This document shows, piece after piece, positions 52,488 to 60,840 of a stretch of DNA of 64,000 nucleotides. Source of the DNA: CAYVIB01 sp964451365 (lineage in GTDB: Bacteria > Pseudomonadota > Gammaproteobacteria > Pseudomonadales > Cellvibrionaceae); the NCBI GenBank assembly GCA_964451365.1, contig CAYVIB010000006.1:1-64000 (forward strand). Reading direction: 5' to 3'. Every line of letters begins with the position of its first letter. The stretch's first letter is position 1. Made by a program: the position numbers and the translations under genes. The notes beneath the pieces were generated by a model. It made no database searches. It worked only from the letters and a program-made list of their open reading frames with translations, and was not told the origin of the DNA.

Positions 52488-54407
52488 CTATTGGGAATTA
52501 CAGGTATTTATACCAATACAGCTTTGGTTATTTTCCCAGCCCCAACCACTATCTTGGTTTTGGCACAGCGGAAAAATCGTTCCATACCAATTACATGTTC
52601 CACCGGCGCCACCACTACTGCTGGAACTTGAGCTCGAGCTTGAACTGCTACTCGAACTACTGCTCGAACTGCCGGACACAGTGCCAAAACCGATGTAACC
52701 GTTACAATGCATCATCTCGCTATTACCATTGCCACCGCCGCAGGAACCGTTCTGGTACACGGCGGTATTGGTGCTCTGGTTTTCCGCCTGGCGGGTCTGG
52801 CCGTTCACCTGAATGTAGTCCACCTGTACATCACGACCGCTGGCGTCGTTGGTAAACGCCAGGGTAATTTCGCCCGAAGCGAAAGTGCTGGCGGTATAGT
52901 TCTGCATGCTGGTGGTCAGCGTCCAGGTCTGGATAGTGTTTCCGTTGATTCGCAGGCTGACGGACTCCTGGCCCGAAGTGCCGCGCGCGCGTACCACTAT
53001 CGTGTTGCTTCCACCACCGGAGCTGCTGCTACTGCTTGACGACGAGCTGCTGCTGGAAGAGCTACTGCTGCTTGAACTCGAACTGCTTGTGCTGCCGGAC
53101 ACGGTGCCAAAATCAATGGAGCCGTTGCAATGCATCATTTCGCTGTAGCCGTTTCCGCCACCACAGGCGCCGTTCTGGTAAACAGCACTATTGCCACTTT
53201 GGTCTTCCGCCTGGCGGGTCTGGCCGTTCACCTGGATGTAATCCACCCGCACATCGCGGCCGCTGGTATCGTTGGTAAACGCAACGGTGATACTGCCGGA
53301 GGCATTGGTGCTGACCGTGTAGTTTTGCATGCTGGTGCTCAGTGTCCAGGTTTGTATCGTATTGCCGTTGATTCTGAGGGAAATGGATTCCTGGCCCGAA
53401 GTACCGCTTGCGCGGACAACAATGGTGTTACTTCCACCACCGCTGCTGGACGTCGACGAACTGCTGCTGGATGAACTCGATGAGGAAGACGTCGTTCCGG
53501 TTTCATCCAGGTTAAAAAACCGGATCACCGCGTCTTCGTCCACCGGGAGGTTATGGCTGACGCCCTGCAGGCTGATGGCTTCCACCGGTGCATTTTCACC
53601 ACTGCCGCCGTAACGACGACGCGTGGCATTGGAAGAAGGTGAATCGGTATAGGTGGGGGTTTGCGACAGTCCGTGGACATTGGTCCACTGTTCAACTTCC
53701 TCATTAAAGTTGTTGTAGTTCAACGTTTCATCATTGGTGCCGTGCCACAACTGCATACGCGGGTATGCTCCGCCGTAACCGGGATAGGCATTCCTCACCC
53801 GATCACCCCATTCCTGCGCGCTACGGTTGATATTGCCGCTGGAACAGTCGCTATTCCACTCGGAACCGCCGCTGGTGGCAAAACAGGTAAACGGCACTCC
53901 GGCAAATGCGGCGCCGGCGCTGAAAACATCCGGATACAGCGCCAGCATCACGTTTGTCATCATTGCTCCGGATGAAACGCCGGTGGCGAAAATACGGTTG
54001 GAATCCACGTTGTAATTTGTCTGCACGTAATTGATCATTGAGCGCAACGCCACCGGATCACTGCCGCCGTTTCGTGTCAGTGCCGCCGATGAATAAACAT
54101 CAAAGCACTTGGAGCTTCGCGTTGCGGTGGGATAGATAACGATAAAGCCGTATTGATCGGCCAGCGTTTTATAACTTGTATTCTGGTAAAAAGACGGACC
54201 GTCGCCGGTGCAGTAGTGAATGGCAAGCAATACCGGCGCATTGTTTTGCAGGTTGTCCGGCACGTACAAATGCATGGCCAGGTTACTGGGATTGGTGCCA
54301 AAATTGTTTATCTGGGTGAGTGATGCCGCCGACGCAATCGTGGACAGCAACAGCATGCCCGTTGTGAATGCCATGGCTTTACAGCCGTTAAGGATGCTCT
54401 TCTTCAT
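52488..54407 (-). CDS. Secreted CE1-type esterase with two CBM60-like modules and CBM10
   Basis: A 639-residue extracellular enzyme likely to remove acetyl or feruloyl groups from xylan. Order: signal peptide (1-27), PHB-depolymerase-type esterase domain (about 30-300; nucleophile motif GVSSGAM, NYVQTNYNVDSNRIF, disulfide Cys pairs), poly-Ser linker, CBM60-like module 1 (about 325-435), poly-Ser linker, CBM60-like module 2 (about 470-580), poly-Ser linker, and CBM10 (last 40; CNWYGTIFPLC, GWGWENNQSCIG). The two modules are nearly identical (VRASGTSGQES / VRARGTSGQES), pointing to a recent duplication. Long serine tracts up to about 20 residues separate the parts, as in Cellvibrio enzymes. Confidence 0.9.
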   Translation of the reverse strand: MKKSILNGCKAMAFTTGMLLLSTIASAASLTQINNFGTNPSNLAMHLYVPDNLQNNAPVLLAIHYCTGDGPSFYQNTSYKTLADQYGFIVIYPTATRSSKCFDVYSSAALTRNGGSDPVALRSMINYVQTNYNVDSNRIFATGVSSGAMMTNVMLALYPDVFSAGAAFAGVPFTCFATSGGSEWNSDCSSGNINRSAQEWGDRVRNAYPGYGGAYPRMQLWHGTNDETLNYNNFNEEVEQWTNVHGLSQTPTYTDSPSSNATRRRYGGSGENAPVEAISLQGVSHNLPVDEDAVIRFFNLDETGTTSSSSSSSSSSSSTSSSGGGSNTIVVRASGTSGQESISLRINGNTIQTWTLSTSMQNYTVSTNASGSITVAFTNDTSGRDVRVDYIQVNGQTRQAEDQSGNSAVYQNGACGGGNGYSEMMHCNGSIDFGTVSGSTSSSSSSSSSSSSSSSSSSSSSSSGGGSNTIVVRARGTSGQESVSLRINGNTIQTWTLTTSMQNYTASTFASGEITLAFTNDASGRDVQVDYIQVNGQTRQAENQSTNTAVYQNGSCGGGNGNSEMMHCNGYIGFGTVSGSSSSSSSSSSSSSSSSSSSGGAGGTCNWYGTIFPLCQNQDSGWGWENNQSCIGINTCNSQ

Positions 54408-54924
54408 GATGGTGTTCTCTGTTGTCTTTTTTTGTTTTCCGGCTCACCCGAGCGAGAACAACGAGCGCGACGACGCTCCTTGCCAGTAAGGAGCCGGCCT
54501 TGTGCGGACATACTTCGACCGCTGCTTTTTACAAGCAACGCGCTCTTACTTAACGCGTTAAACAATTGTTGTGACTTTTCTTTGCCAGAAAAGGAAAGCC
54601 AGAGTGCCCGGCTGAATCAGGCGGAGATGGATATCAAAGCAAACATACTTTTTAAGAATATTGTTATGGCCGTAAGTGTACGGGGAGCGCGAGCTTGAAC
54701 TGTATTAGACCATGGTCGAAAGAGCGGCCGATTGGACCGACCGGAAAAACATTGACGCTATCTGTCGCCGCAATCAACCTTGAGCACGCGGGGCTCCGCC
54801 TGATAAGCATTTCAAGCATGGGTATGCAGTTGATTTTCGTGATACGGTATATAAAGCCAATCAATTGGCGCCCTTAAATTGGCTGAACGATAGCTAAATT
54901 TTTAACCGGGATTAGGAGATAGAA
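54408..54924. other. Intergenic region, no gene recognised
   Basis: About 520 bases between the divergent esterase and FMN reductase genes. It has a perfect 12-base palindrome TTAACGCGTTAA at 54550-54561 that might be an operator, but no gene reads convincingly. Confidence 0.4.
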
Positions 54925-55467
54925 ATGAATATTTTGGGTATCAGCGGCAGTCTTCGAAAAGCGTCATATAACCGACTTCTGTTAAAAACCGCCGGTATGC
55001 TGCTGGACAACCACGCCTCGCTGACCCTTTTCGATTTGGACGACATCCCCCTGTACAACGCCGAGCTGGATGGCACAGACAAACCGGAACCGGTGCAAAA
55101 ACTTCTCAACGCGATATCGGCATCCGACGGTCTTTTATTCGCAACGCCGGAATACAACTACAGCATTCCCGGCGTATTGAAAAACGCCATTGACTGGGCG
55201 TCCCGACCGGCATTCAAATCGGTACTGGCCAACAAGCCCGCCGCCATTATCAGCGCATCACAGAGCGCCGCCGGCGGTGTCCGCGCCCAAGTGCATTTGC
55301 GGGATGTCCTTTCCTCCACACTCACCCCGGTATACCGGGCGCCGGATTACTTTCTGCCCTTAGCGCAAAGTGCCTTTGCCAACACCGGCGAATTGATTGA
55401 CGACACCGCGCGGGAGCGCCTCAAGCGATATCTCGATGGATATGTGGAATGGCTGAATAAAAATTGA
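54925..55467 (+). CDS. NAD(P)H-dependent FMN reductase / chromate reductase family
   Basis: A 180-residue flavodoxin-fold enzyme. GISGSLRKASYNRLLL binds the FMN phosphate, and FATPEYNYSIPGVLKNAIDW, then ASR is the family signature. It transfers hydride from NAD(P)H to quinones, chromate or free flavin. TAGGAG lies upstream of the ATG. The DUF99 gene follows 19 bases later, so they share a message. Confidence 0.92.
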   Translation: MNILGISGSLRKASYNRLLLKTAGMLLDNHASLTLFDLDDIPLYNAELDGTDKPEPVQKLLNAISASDGLLFATPEYNYSIPGVLKNAIDWASRPAFKSVLANKPAAIISASQSAAGGVRAQVHLRDVLSSTLTPVYRAPDYFLPLAQSAFANTGELIDDTARERLKRYLDGYVEWLNKN

Positions 55468-55486
55468 CTGTGACATCGCCTGATTT

Positions 55487-56071
55487 ATGAAGGACCTCGG
55501 ACAAGCGATCAAAAGCGGCAAATTACCGCGGGCAATCGGTTTTGACGACGCTCCGTTCCATGCATCGCCGGGTACCGTGAATATATGCGGCGCCGTCTGC
55601 GCCGGAACACGCTTTGAAGGCATGTTGTGGGGCGACATTGTCCGGGACGGCAACAACGCGACGGATACTATCGGCGATATGGTGATGGCCAGCAAATTTT
55701 ATCCGCAGTTGCATCTTGTGTTGCTGGACGGCATCGCGATGGGCGGATTCAATATCGTGAACTTAAAAAGCCTGTCGAGCCGGTTGCGGCTACCGTGCAT
55801 TGCGGTAATGCGCAAAAAACCCGATATGGATGCAGTTTTCCGCGCGCTGGAAAATTTTTCCGATTGCGCCGTACGAATTGCAACCATTCGGGCAGCCGGT
55901 GAAATATTCGAAATAAACAACTTTGTTTTTCAAGCCGCCGGCTGCCGTCCCGATGACGCGGCACAGGCACTGGCCCTGCTGACCGACACGGGAAAAGTCC
56001 CCGAGGTTTTACGTCTCGCGCACCTTATCGGCGCAGCGGTAAAAACCGGGGAAAGCAGTTCAAGGGCGTGA
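55487..56071 (+). CDS. DUF99 (endonuclease dU-like) protein
   Basis: A 194-residue protein: RAIGFDDAPF near the N-terminus, VNICGAVCAGTRFEGMLWGD, LVLLDGIAMGGFNIVN and LRLPCIAVMRKKPDMDAV are the DUF99 blocks, with the Asp residues (IGFDD, LLDGI) expected to bind metal. The family belongs to the RNase H-like/endonuclease V fold and is mainly archaeal; one archaeal member cleaves at deoxyuridine. It is co-transcribed with the FMN reductase gene. Confidence 0.85.
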   Translation: MKDLGQAIKSGKLPRAIGFDDAPFHASPGTVNICGAVCAGTRFEGMLWGDIVRDGNNATDTIGDMVMASKFYPQLHLVLLDGIAMGGFNIVNLKSLSSRLRLPCIAVMRKKPDMDAVFRALENFSDCAVRIATIRAAGEIFEINNFVFQAAGCRPDDAAQALALLTDTGKVPEVLRLAHLIGAAVKTGESSSRA

Positions 56072-56108
56072 AAATAATCCGCCACAACTCCGGATCATTG
56101 CCGTCTTC

Positions 56109-56546
56109 TTAATACTCGAATTTTACATTGCCGGTATACATTATCATCCAGTGGACACCGAATTTATCTTCGCACACGCCGAAAAGTTCGGCCCATTCTG
56201 TTTGTTGCGGCGGCATTTCCGTGGTGCCACCGGTTGCGAGCCCGTCAAACAAGGCTTTTGCCTCATCCACACTTTCTGTTTCAAGATGAATGTAAGCGTT
56301 GTTTCCCATCACCAACGGCTTCCGGGTCTCGAAGGTGTCCGTGCCCATCAGCACAGAGTCCCCGCAGAGGGGAAGCGCGATATTGGCGATTTTATTAAGT
56401 TTATCCTCGGGTACGCCCATGGCGTTGTCCGGAAAATCGCCGTAACGAACAACGCCCATATAATCACCTCCGAAGACGGATCGATAGAATTCGAATGCCT
56501 CTTCCGTGTTACCTGGAAAATTTAAATAAGGGCTTACTGCTTTCAT
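56109..56546 (-). CDS. VOC-superfamily (PhnB-like) protein
   Basis: A 145-residue protein with the PhnB/3-demethylubiquinone methyltransferase-like pattern: SPYLNFPGNTEEAFEFYRSV, FGGDYMG, then HLETESVDEAKALFDGLATG and FGVCEDKFGVHWMI. These proteins form metal-binding dimers of unknown substrate. Monocistronic. Confidence 0.88.
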   Translation of the reverse strand: MKAVSPYLNFPGNTEEAFEFYRSVFGGDYMGVVRYGDFPDNAMGVPEDKLNKIANIALPLCGDSVLMGTDTFETRKPLVMGNNAYIHLETESVDEAKALFDGLATGGTTEMPPQQTEWAELFGVCEDKFGVHWMIMYTGNVKFEY

Positions 56547-56681
56547 GTCGCTTTCTCCTGCGTGTGATAGTTACATATCAGTCGAAGGAAACGGGTCAGG
56601 ATCGACACGCAGGGGAAAATTTTTTTCCTAACCGAATACTCCGCTACGCTCGCCACGGTTTAAATCAACCTTACGCCGTAG

Positions 56682-56701
56682 GTTGGGGTGAGAACCCCAA
56701 C
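56682..56701. repeat. Hairpin repeat, GTTGGGGT/ACCCCAAC with GAGA loop
   Basis: A perfect 8-base stem closed by a GNRA-type loop, sitting 24 bases after the aldo/keto reductase remnant. This motif is a known kind of REP palindrome in gammaproteobacteria; it may also end that transcript. Confidence 0.5.
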
Positions 56702-56725
56702 ACCGGCTTCTTGGTCAGCCCCCAA

Positions 56726-57640
56726 CTACCAGGAGGTGAGCTTGGGATTCCTTTCGTCAAACCCGGTCTGGTGCCAGTAAGGATAAATTGGCGTTCGATG
56801 GCTCGCGTTGTCCAGCCGCGCAATTTGCTCCGGCGTCAGGTTAAACTCCACCGCCCCCAGGTTCTGGATCAGCTGGTTTTCATTTCTCGCGCCCACCACC
56901 ACATTGGCAATACCCGGGCGGCTTAACAGCCAGTTGAGGGAGATTTGTGCAATTGTTTTTCCCGTCTCCTCGGCAATTTCCTCCAGCGCGTCGATCACGC
57001 CGAACAGGTATTCATCGTCCACCGCCGGCCCTCCCTCGGCGCCGCCGCTGGCGATGCGCCCTTCCGCCGCTTTCCGACCGCGGCGAATCTTGCCGGTCAG
57101 CCGGCCCAGCCGAGCGGGCTCCAGACCATCGTCGCCAGGCCCTGCTCAACCGCCAGCGGCATCAACTCCCATTCATAATCCCGGCCGATCAGGGAATAAT
57201 AGCCCTGGTAGCAAACGTGCCGGTTCAGGCCGTACTTCTCCGATACCGCCAAGGACTTCATCACATGCCAGCCGGAAAAGTTTGAGCACCCGGTATAGCG
57301 GATTTTGCCCGCGCGCACCAGGTCGTCCGGCGTCCGCATGGTTTCCTCCATCGGAGTCAGCGCGTCATAGGCGTGCAGAAAATAGAGATCGATATAGTCG
57401 GTCTGCAGGCGTTTGAGGCTGGCGTCGACCGCGTTGATGATATGGTGTCGGGAGGAGCCTTTGTCATTGGGTCCGCCGCCGGTGGTAAACGTTCCCTTGG
57501 TTGAAATCAGCACCTTGTCGCGACGGCCTTTCAATGCCTGGCCGAGCACCTCCTCGGCGACTCCATTGGAATAAACATCGGCCGTGTCAAAAAAATCAAG
57601 TCCCGCATCCAGGCAGATATCGACCATGCGGCTGGCCTCC
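56726..57640 (-). pseudogene. Truncated, frameshifted aldo/keto reductase
   Basis: Reading on the minus strand, similarity to the aldo/keto reductase family begins abruptly at EEASRMVDICLDAGLDFFDT; about 40 N-terminal residues are missing and a TAA precedes the first homologous codon. The catalytic Asp/Tyr region (FDTADVYSNG) and His (YFLHAYD) remain. At about 57097-57110 (SPLGW) the frame breaks, and the C-terminal half continues in another frame (RLTGKIRRG...LNWLLSRPGIANVVVGARNE). Two lesions make a pseudogene likely. Confidence 0.8.
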
Positions 57641-57708
57641 TCTTACACAATTGAAAATTATGGTATCGTTTGTCCCGACAAATAATCCACCTCTATAAAA
57701 CAAGCCAT

Positions 57709-58842
57709 ATGGATACGGACAATAATCAACCAAAAATTAAAACCGATCGCGACAAACTGGAAAGCCGTTTATTTCTGCTGCTGCTATTTGTCGTATCGCT
57801 GCTGTTTATCTACCTGCTAAAACCGTTTTTCGGCGCCGTGTTCTGGGCCTGTGTTATCGCCTTGCTGTTCTATCCGTTACACTCCCGGCTTCGGGCCAAA
57901 CTGGGCAACCGCGAAAATCTTGCCGCCTTGATTACACTGCTTATCTGCATGATCATCGGTGTGGTCCCGGCGCTGCTGGTACTCGGCTCGTTTTTTCAGG
58001 AAGGCGCGGCGCTTTACGTTAAACTGCAGAGCGGCGAACTGGATTTGGGTAAGGCATTAAGCCGCATCAGGGAATCCTTTCCCGTGGTGCTGGAAGCGTT
58101 CAACCACCTGAATATCGATCCGGACTCACTGGCGGAACGACTTTCAGGCACCGCGGTCGCGGTCAGTCGTTACATGGCGCAACATGTTCTGCAACTGGGT
58201 CAGGGAACGCTGCAGTTTTTCGTCAACCTCGGCATCATGCTCTACCTCACCTTTTTTATGTTCCGCGATGGCCCCCGCCTTATCGCGCTGCTGATTCACG
58301 CACTGCCGCTGGGGGACGAGCGCGAACGACTGCTGTTCGCCAAGTTCGCCGAAGTCACCCGCGCCACGATAAAAGGCAACCTGGTTATCGCCATTGCCCA
58401 GGGTACGCTGGGCGGATTGATTTTCTGGTTTCTCGGCATTCCCAGCGCCCTGCTCTGGGGTGTGGTGATGACTCTGCTGTCGCTGATTCCCGTCGTCGGT
58501 GCCAGCCTTATATGGGGCCCGGTGGCAATTTACCTGCTGGCGGTGGGCGACTGGAGCAAGGGACTGATACTGATACTTTTTGGCGCGGTTGTGATCGGAC
58601 TGGTGGACAATATACTGCGCCCGATTCTGGTGGGACGCGACACCAAGCTGCCCGACTACATCGTGTTGCTGTCCACGCTGGGTGGTTTTGCGCTGTTCGG
58701 CATTAACGGTTTTGTTATGGGGCCGTTGATTGCGTCGTTGTTCGTCGCATTCTGGGAGATTTTTATCCGGGAATTTGATATTGCCGAGGTTGAACCCGCG
58801 AAGGCGCCACGCAAGCCAAGGCAGCGTAATAGAAAATCATGA
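57709..58842 (+). CDS. AI-2E/PerM family transporter
   Basis: A 377-residue inner-membrane protein with about eight helices. The family blocks AVFWACVIALLFYPLHSRLR, LYLTFFMFRDGP and LSLIPVVGASLIWGPVAIYL are clear. Members have been linked to export of autoinducer-2 or sodium/proton exchange, so the substrate is uncertain. I chose ATG 57709 because the N-terminus before it is a TTG extension without a ribosome-binding site. Its promoter region abuts the truncated aldo/keto reductase. Confidence 0.88.
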   Translation: MDTDNNQPKIKTDRDKLESRLFLLLLFVVSLLFIYLLKPFFGAVFWACVIALLFYPLHSRLRAKLGNRENLAALITLLICMIIGVVPALLVLGSFFQEGAALYVKLQSGELDLGKALSRIRESFPVVLEAFNHLNIDPDSLAERLSGTAVAVSRYMAQHVLQLGQGTLQFFVNLGIMLYLTFFMFRDGPRLIALLIHALPLGDERERLLFAKFAEVTRATIKGNLVIAIAQGTLGGLIFWFLGIPSALLWGVVMTLLSLIPVVGASLIWGPVAIYLLAVGDWSKGLILILFGAVVIGLVDNILRPILVGRDTKLPDYIVLLSTLGGFALFGINGFVMGPLIASLFVAFWEIFIREFDIAEVEPAKAPRKPRQRNRKS

Positions 58843-59263
58843 GACAGGTTCTATTATTTTTCGCTTTCCCGTAATCCCGGGATCCAGGCTGGCCTCCATC
58901 AATAGGCCACTTCCAAACCGGTGCGAATGCCGGTTTCCTTTCGTCGGCAGTCTCAACGACCCCCGTAGCATGAGTCCGGATCACGCACCGGAACACCGCT
59001 CGGGATGGCGGTCATCGGATCCCGGCACGGCTTGACGAACTGCATCCGGAAGTTTCGCGCGCGCTGCACTGGGGGCGCCAGTTGGGCGCCGGGCAGTAAT
59101 ATCGAATTGGGGTAGTGTGCGACGGGCCAATAGCCGATACAATCGCCACCCATCTTCGGGAACAGTATTACAATAATTACACGATGACCCTGATGATGGC
59201 GGGCGCGGAGGTCCCGCGGCCGGACAAGTTTTTAGTAATGAATTGAAGATATCGGAGAAAAGT
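58843..59263. other. Intergenic region, nothing recognised
   Basis: About 420 bases upstream of purE. No gene or known RNA was recognised; it must hold the purEK promoter. Confidence 0.4.
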
Positions 59264-59758
59264 ATGCAACCGCTTGTTGGTTTGATCATGGGATCGAACT
59301 CCGACTGGGAAACAATGGAGCACGCCGCGCAAATGCTCGACAGACTGGGAGCGCCCTATGAAGCGCAGGTAGTCTCCGCCCACCGTACACCCGACCGATT
59401 ATTTGAATACGCGGCCACGGCGGAAAGCCGCGGTCTGGAAGTGATTATTGCCGGCGCCGGGGGCGCGGCCCACCTGCCGGGCATGGTAGCGGCCAAAACA
59501 CCGCTGCCCGTGCTTGGGGTGCCGGTTCAGTCGAAAGCGCTCAACGGCATGGACTCGCTCCTGTCCATTGTCCAGATGCCGGCCGGCGTTCCGGTAGGCA
59601 CCCTGGCCATCGGTCGTGCCGGTGCGGTCAATGCCGCGCTGCTGGCTGTCAGCATGTTGGGTAACAAATACCCCGAGTTTCGCAATGCGGTAAACGCCTA
59701 TCGGCGGGAGCAGACCGAGACTGTCCTGGCCAATCCTGTTCCGGAAAAAAGCAAATGA
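59264..59758 (+). CDS. purE: N5-carboxyaminoimidazole ribonucleotide mutase
   Basis: A 164-residue cytosolic enzyme converting N5-CAIR to CAIR in purine synthesis. The motifs GSNSDWETM, SAHRTPDRL and AGAGGAAHLPGMVAA are intact. GGAG precedes the ATG at 59264. The stop overlaps purK by 4 bases (ATGA). Confidence 0.97.
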   Translation: MQPLVGLIMGSNSDWETMEHAAQMLDRLGAPYEAQVVSAHRTPDRLFEYAATAESRGLEVIIAGAGGAAHLPGMVAAKTPLPVLGVPVQSKALNGMDSLLSIVQMPAGVPVGTLAIGRAGAVNAALLAVSMLGNKYPEFRNAVNAYRREQTETVLANPVPEKSK

Positions 59759-60840
59759 TTGTCGGAATTATAGGCGGTGGTCAACTTGCGAGAATGCTTG
59801 CCCTGGCAGGCGTGCCGATGGGTTTGCGCTTTGTGTTTCTGGATCCGGCGCCGGACGCTTGCGCCGCGCACCTGGGGCGCCACTTGTGTGGCGATTACAG
59901 CGATCCGGAACTGCTGGAACAGCTGGCGGACATCTCCGATGTGGTGACATACGAATTTGAGAACGTTCCGGAAAAAAGCACCGAGTTTCTTTCCGGACGC
60001 GTGGAGGTTTATCCGGGCACCCAAGCCTTGGCGACAACGCGCGATCGCCTGCTTGAAAAACGGATGTTTCGCCAACTGGGCATTCCGACCGCGACGTTTG
60101 CGCCGGTAAATTCCCTTGAGGATTTGCGCGATGCGGTATCCTCGATCGGACTTCCCGCCGTGCTCAAGACGCGTCTGATGGGGTATGACGGTAAAGGACA
60201 AATCGTCCTGCGCGCGCCCGAAGACCTGGAGCCGGCCTGGAACCAGCTCGGCGGCATGCCGTTGATCCTGGAAGAATTCGTCAGGTTCGAGCGGGAAGTC
60301 TCCGTGGTCGCGGTGCGGGGGAAAAACGGCAATACCGCCTTTTACCCGCTGAGTGAAAACGTCCACAGCGAAGGCATTCTCAGCGTAAGCCGTGGTCTGG
60401 TGGGCGATTCGTCTGAAAACATGGCGCGGGCTTACGCACAGCAAGTGCTTGATCAGCTGGATTACGTCGGTGTGATGGCGCTCGAGCTTTTCCAGGCGAA
60501 CGGGCTTTTGGTGGCAAACGAAGTGGCGCCGCGAGTGCATAACTCCGGTCACTGGACTATTGAGGGCGCCGAAACCAGCCAGTTTGAAAATCATTTGCGG
60601 GCCATTCTCGGCCTGCCGCTGGGCAGCACCAACGCAGTGGGGCACACCGCGATGATTAACCTGATTGGTGAACTGCCCGACCAGGCAGACATACTGGCAC
60701 TACCGGATACCCATCTGCACTTGTACGACAAACTTCCGAAAGCCGGCCGCAAGATCGGTCACGTTACGGTGAGATCGACCTCCGAACGGGAGTTGTCCGA
60801 CAGGATTGCCCGGGTTCAGGCAAAACGCAGAATCAGGTAG
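59755..60840 (+). CDS. purK: N5-carboxyaminoimidazole ribonucleotide synthase
   Basis: A 361-residue ATP-grasp enzyme that makes N5-CAIR from AIR, bicarbonate and ATP. GIIGGGQLARMLA starts the N-domain; KTRLMGYDGKGQIV, PLILEEFVRFEREVSVV and NEVAPRVHNSGHWTIEG show the ATP-grasp and metal sites. It is translationally coupled to purE. Its last 25 bases overlap the 3' end of the convergent antiporter gene. Confidence 0.97.
   Translation: MIVGIIGGGQLARMLALAGVPMGLRFVFLDPAPDACAAHLGRHLCGDYSDPELLEQLADISDVVTYEFENVPEKSTEFLSGRVEVYPGTQALATTRDRLLEKRMFRQLGIPTATFAPVNSLEDLRDAVSSIGLPAVLKTRLMGYDGKGQIVLRAPEDLEPAWNQLGGMPLILEEFVRFEREVSVVAVRGKNGNTAFYPLSENVHSEGILSVSRGLVGDSSENMARAYAQQVLDQLDYVGVMALELFQANGLLVANEVAPRVHNSGHWTIEGAETSQFENHLRAILGLPLGSTNAVGHTAMINLIGELPDQADILALPDTHLHLYDKLPKAGRKIGHVTVRSTSERELSDRIARVQAKRRIR

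Noticed and set aside
54550..54561. Perfect palindrome TTAACGCGTTAA between divergent genes
   Set aside because: Twelve bases can arise by chance in a window of this size, and no linked regulator is present.
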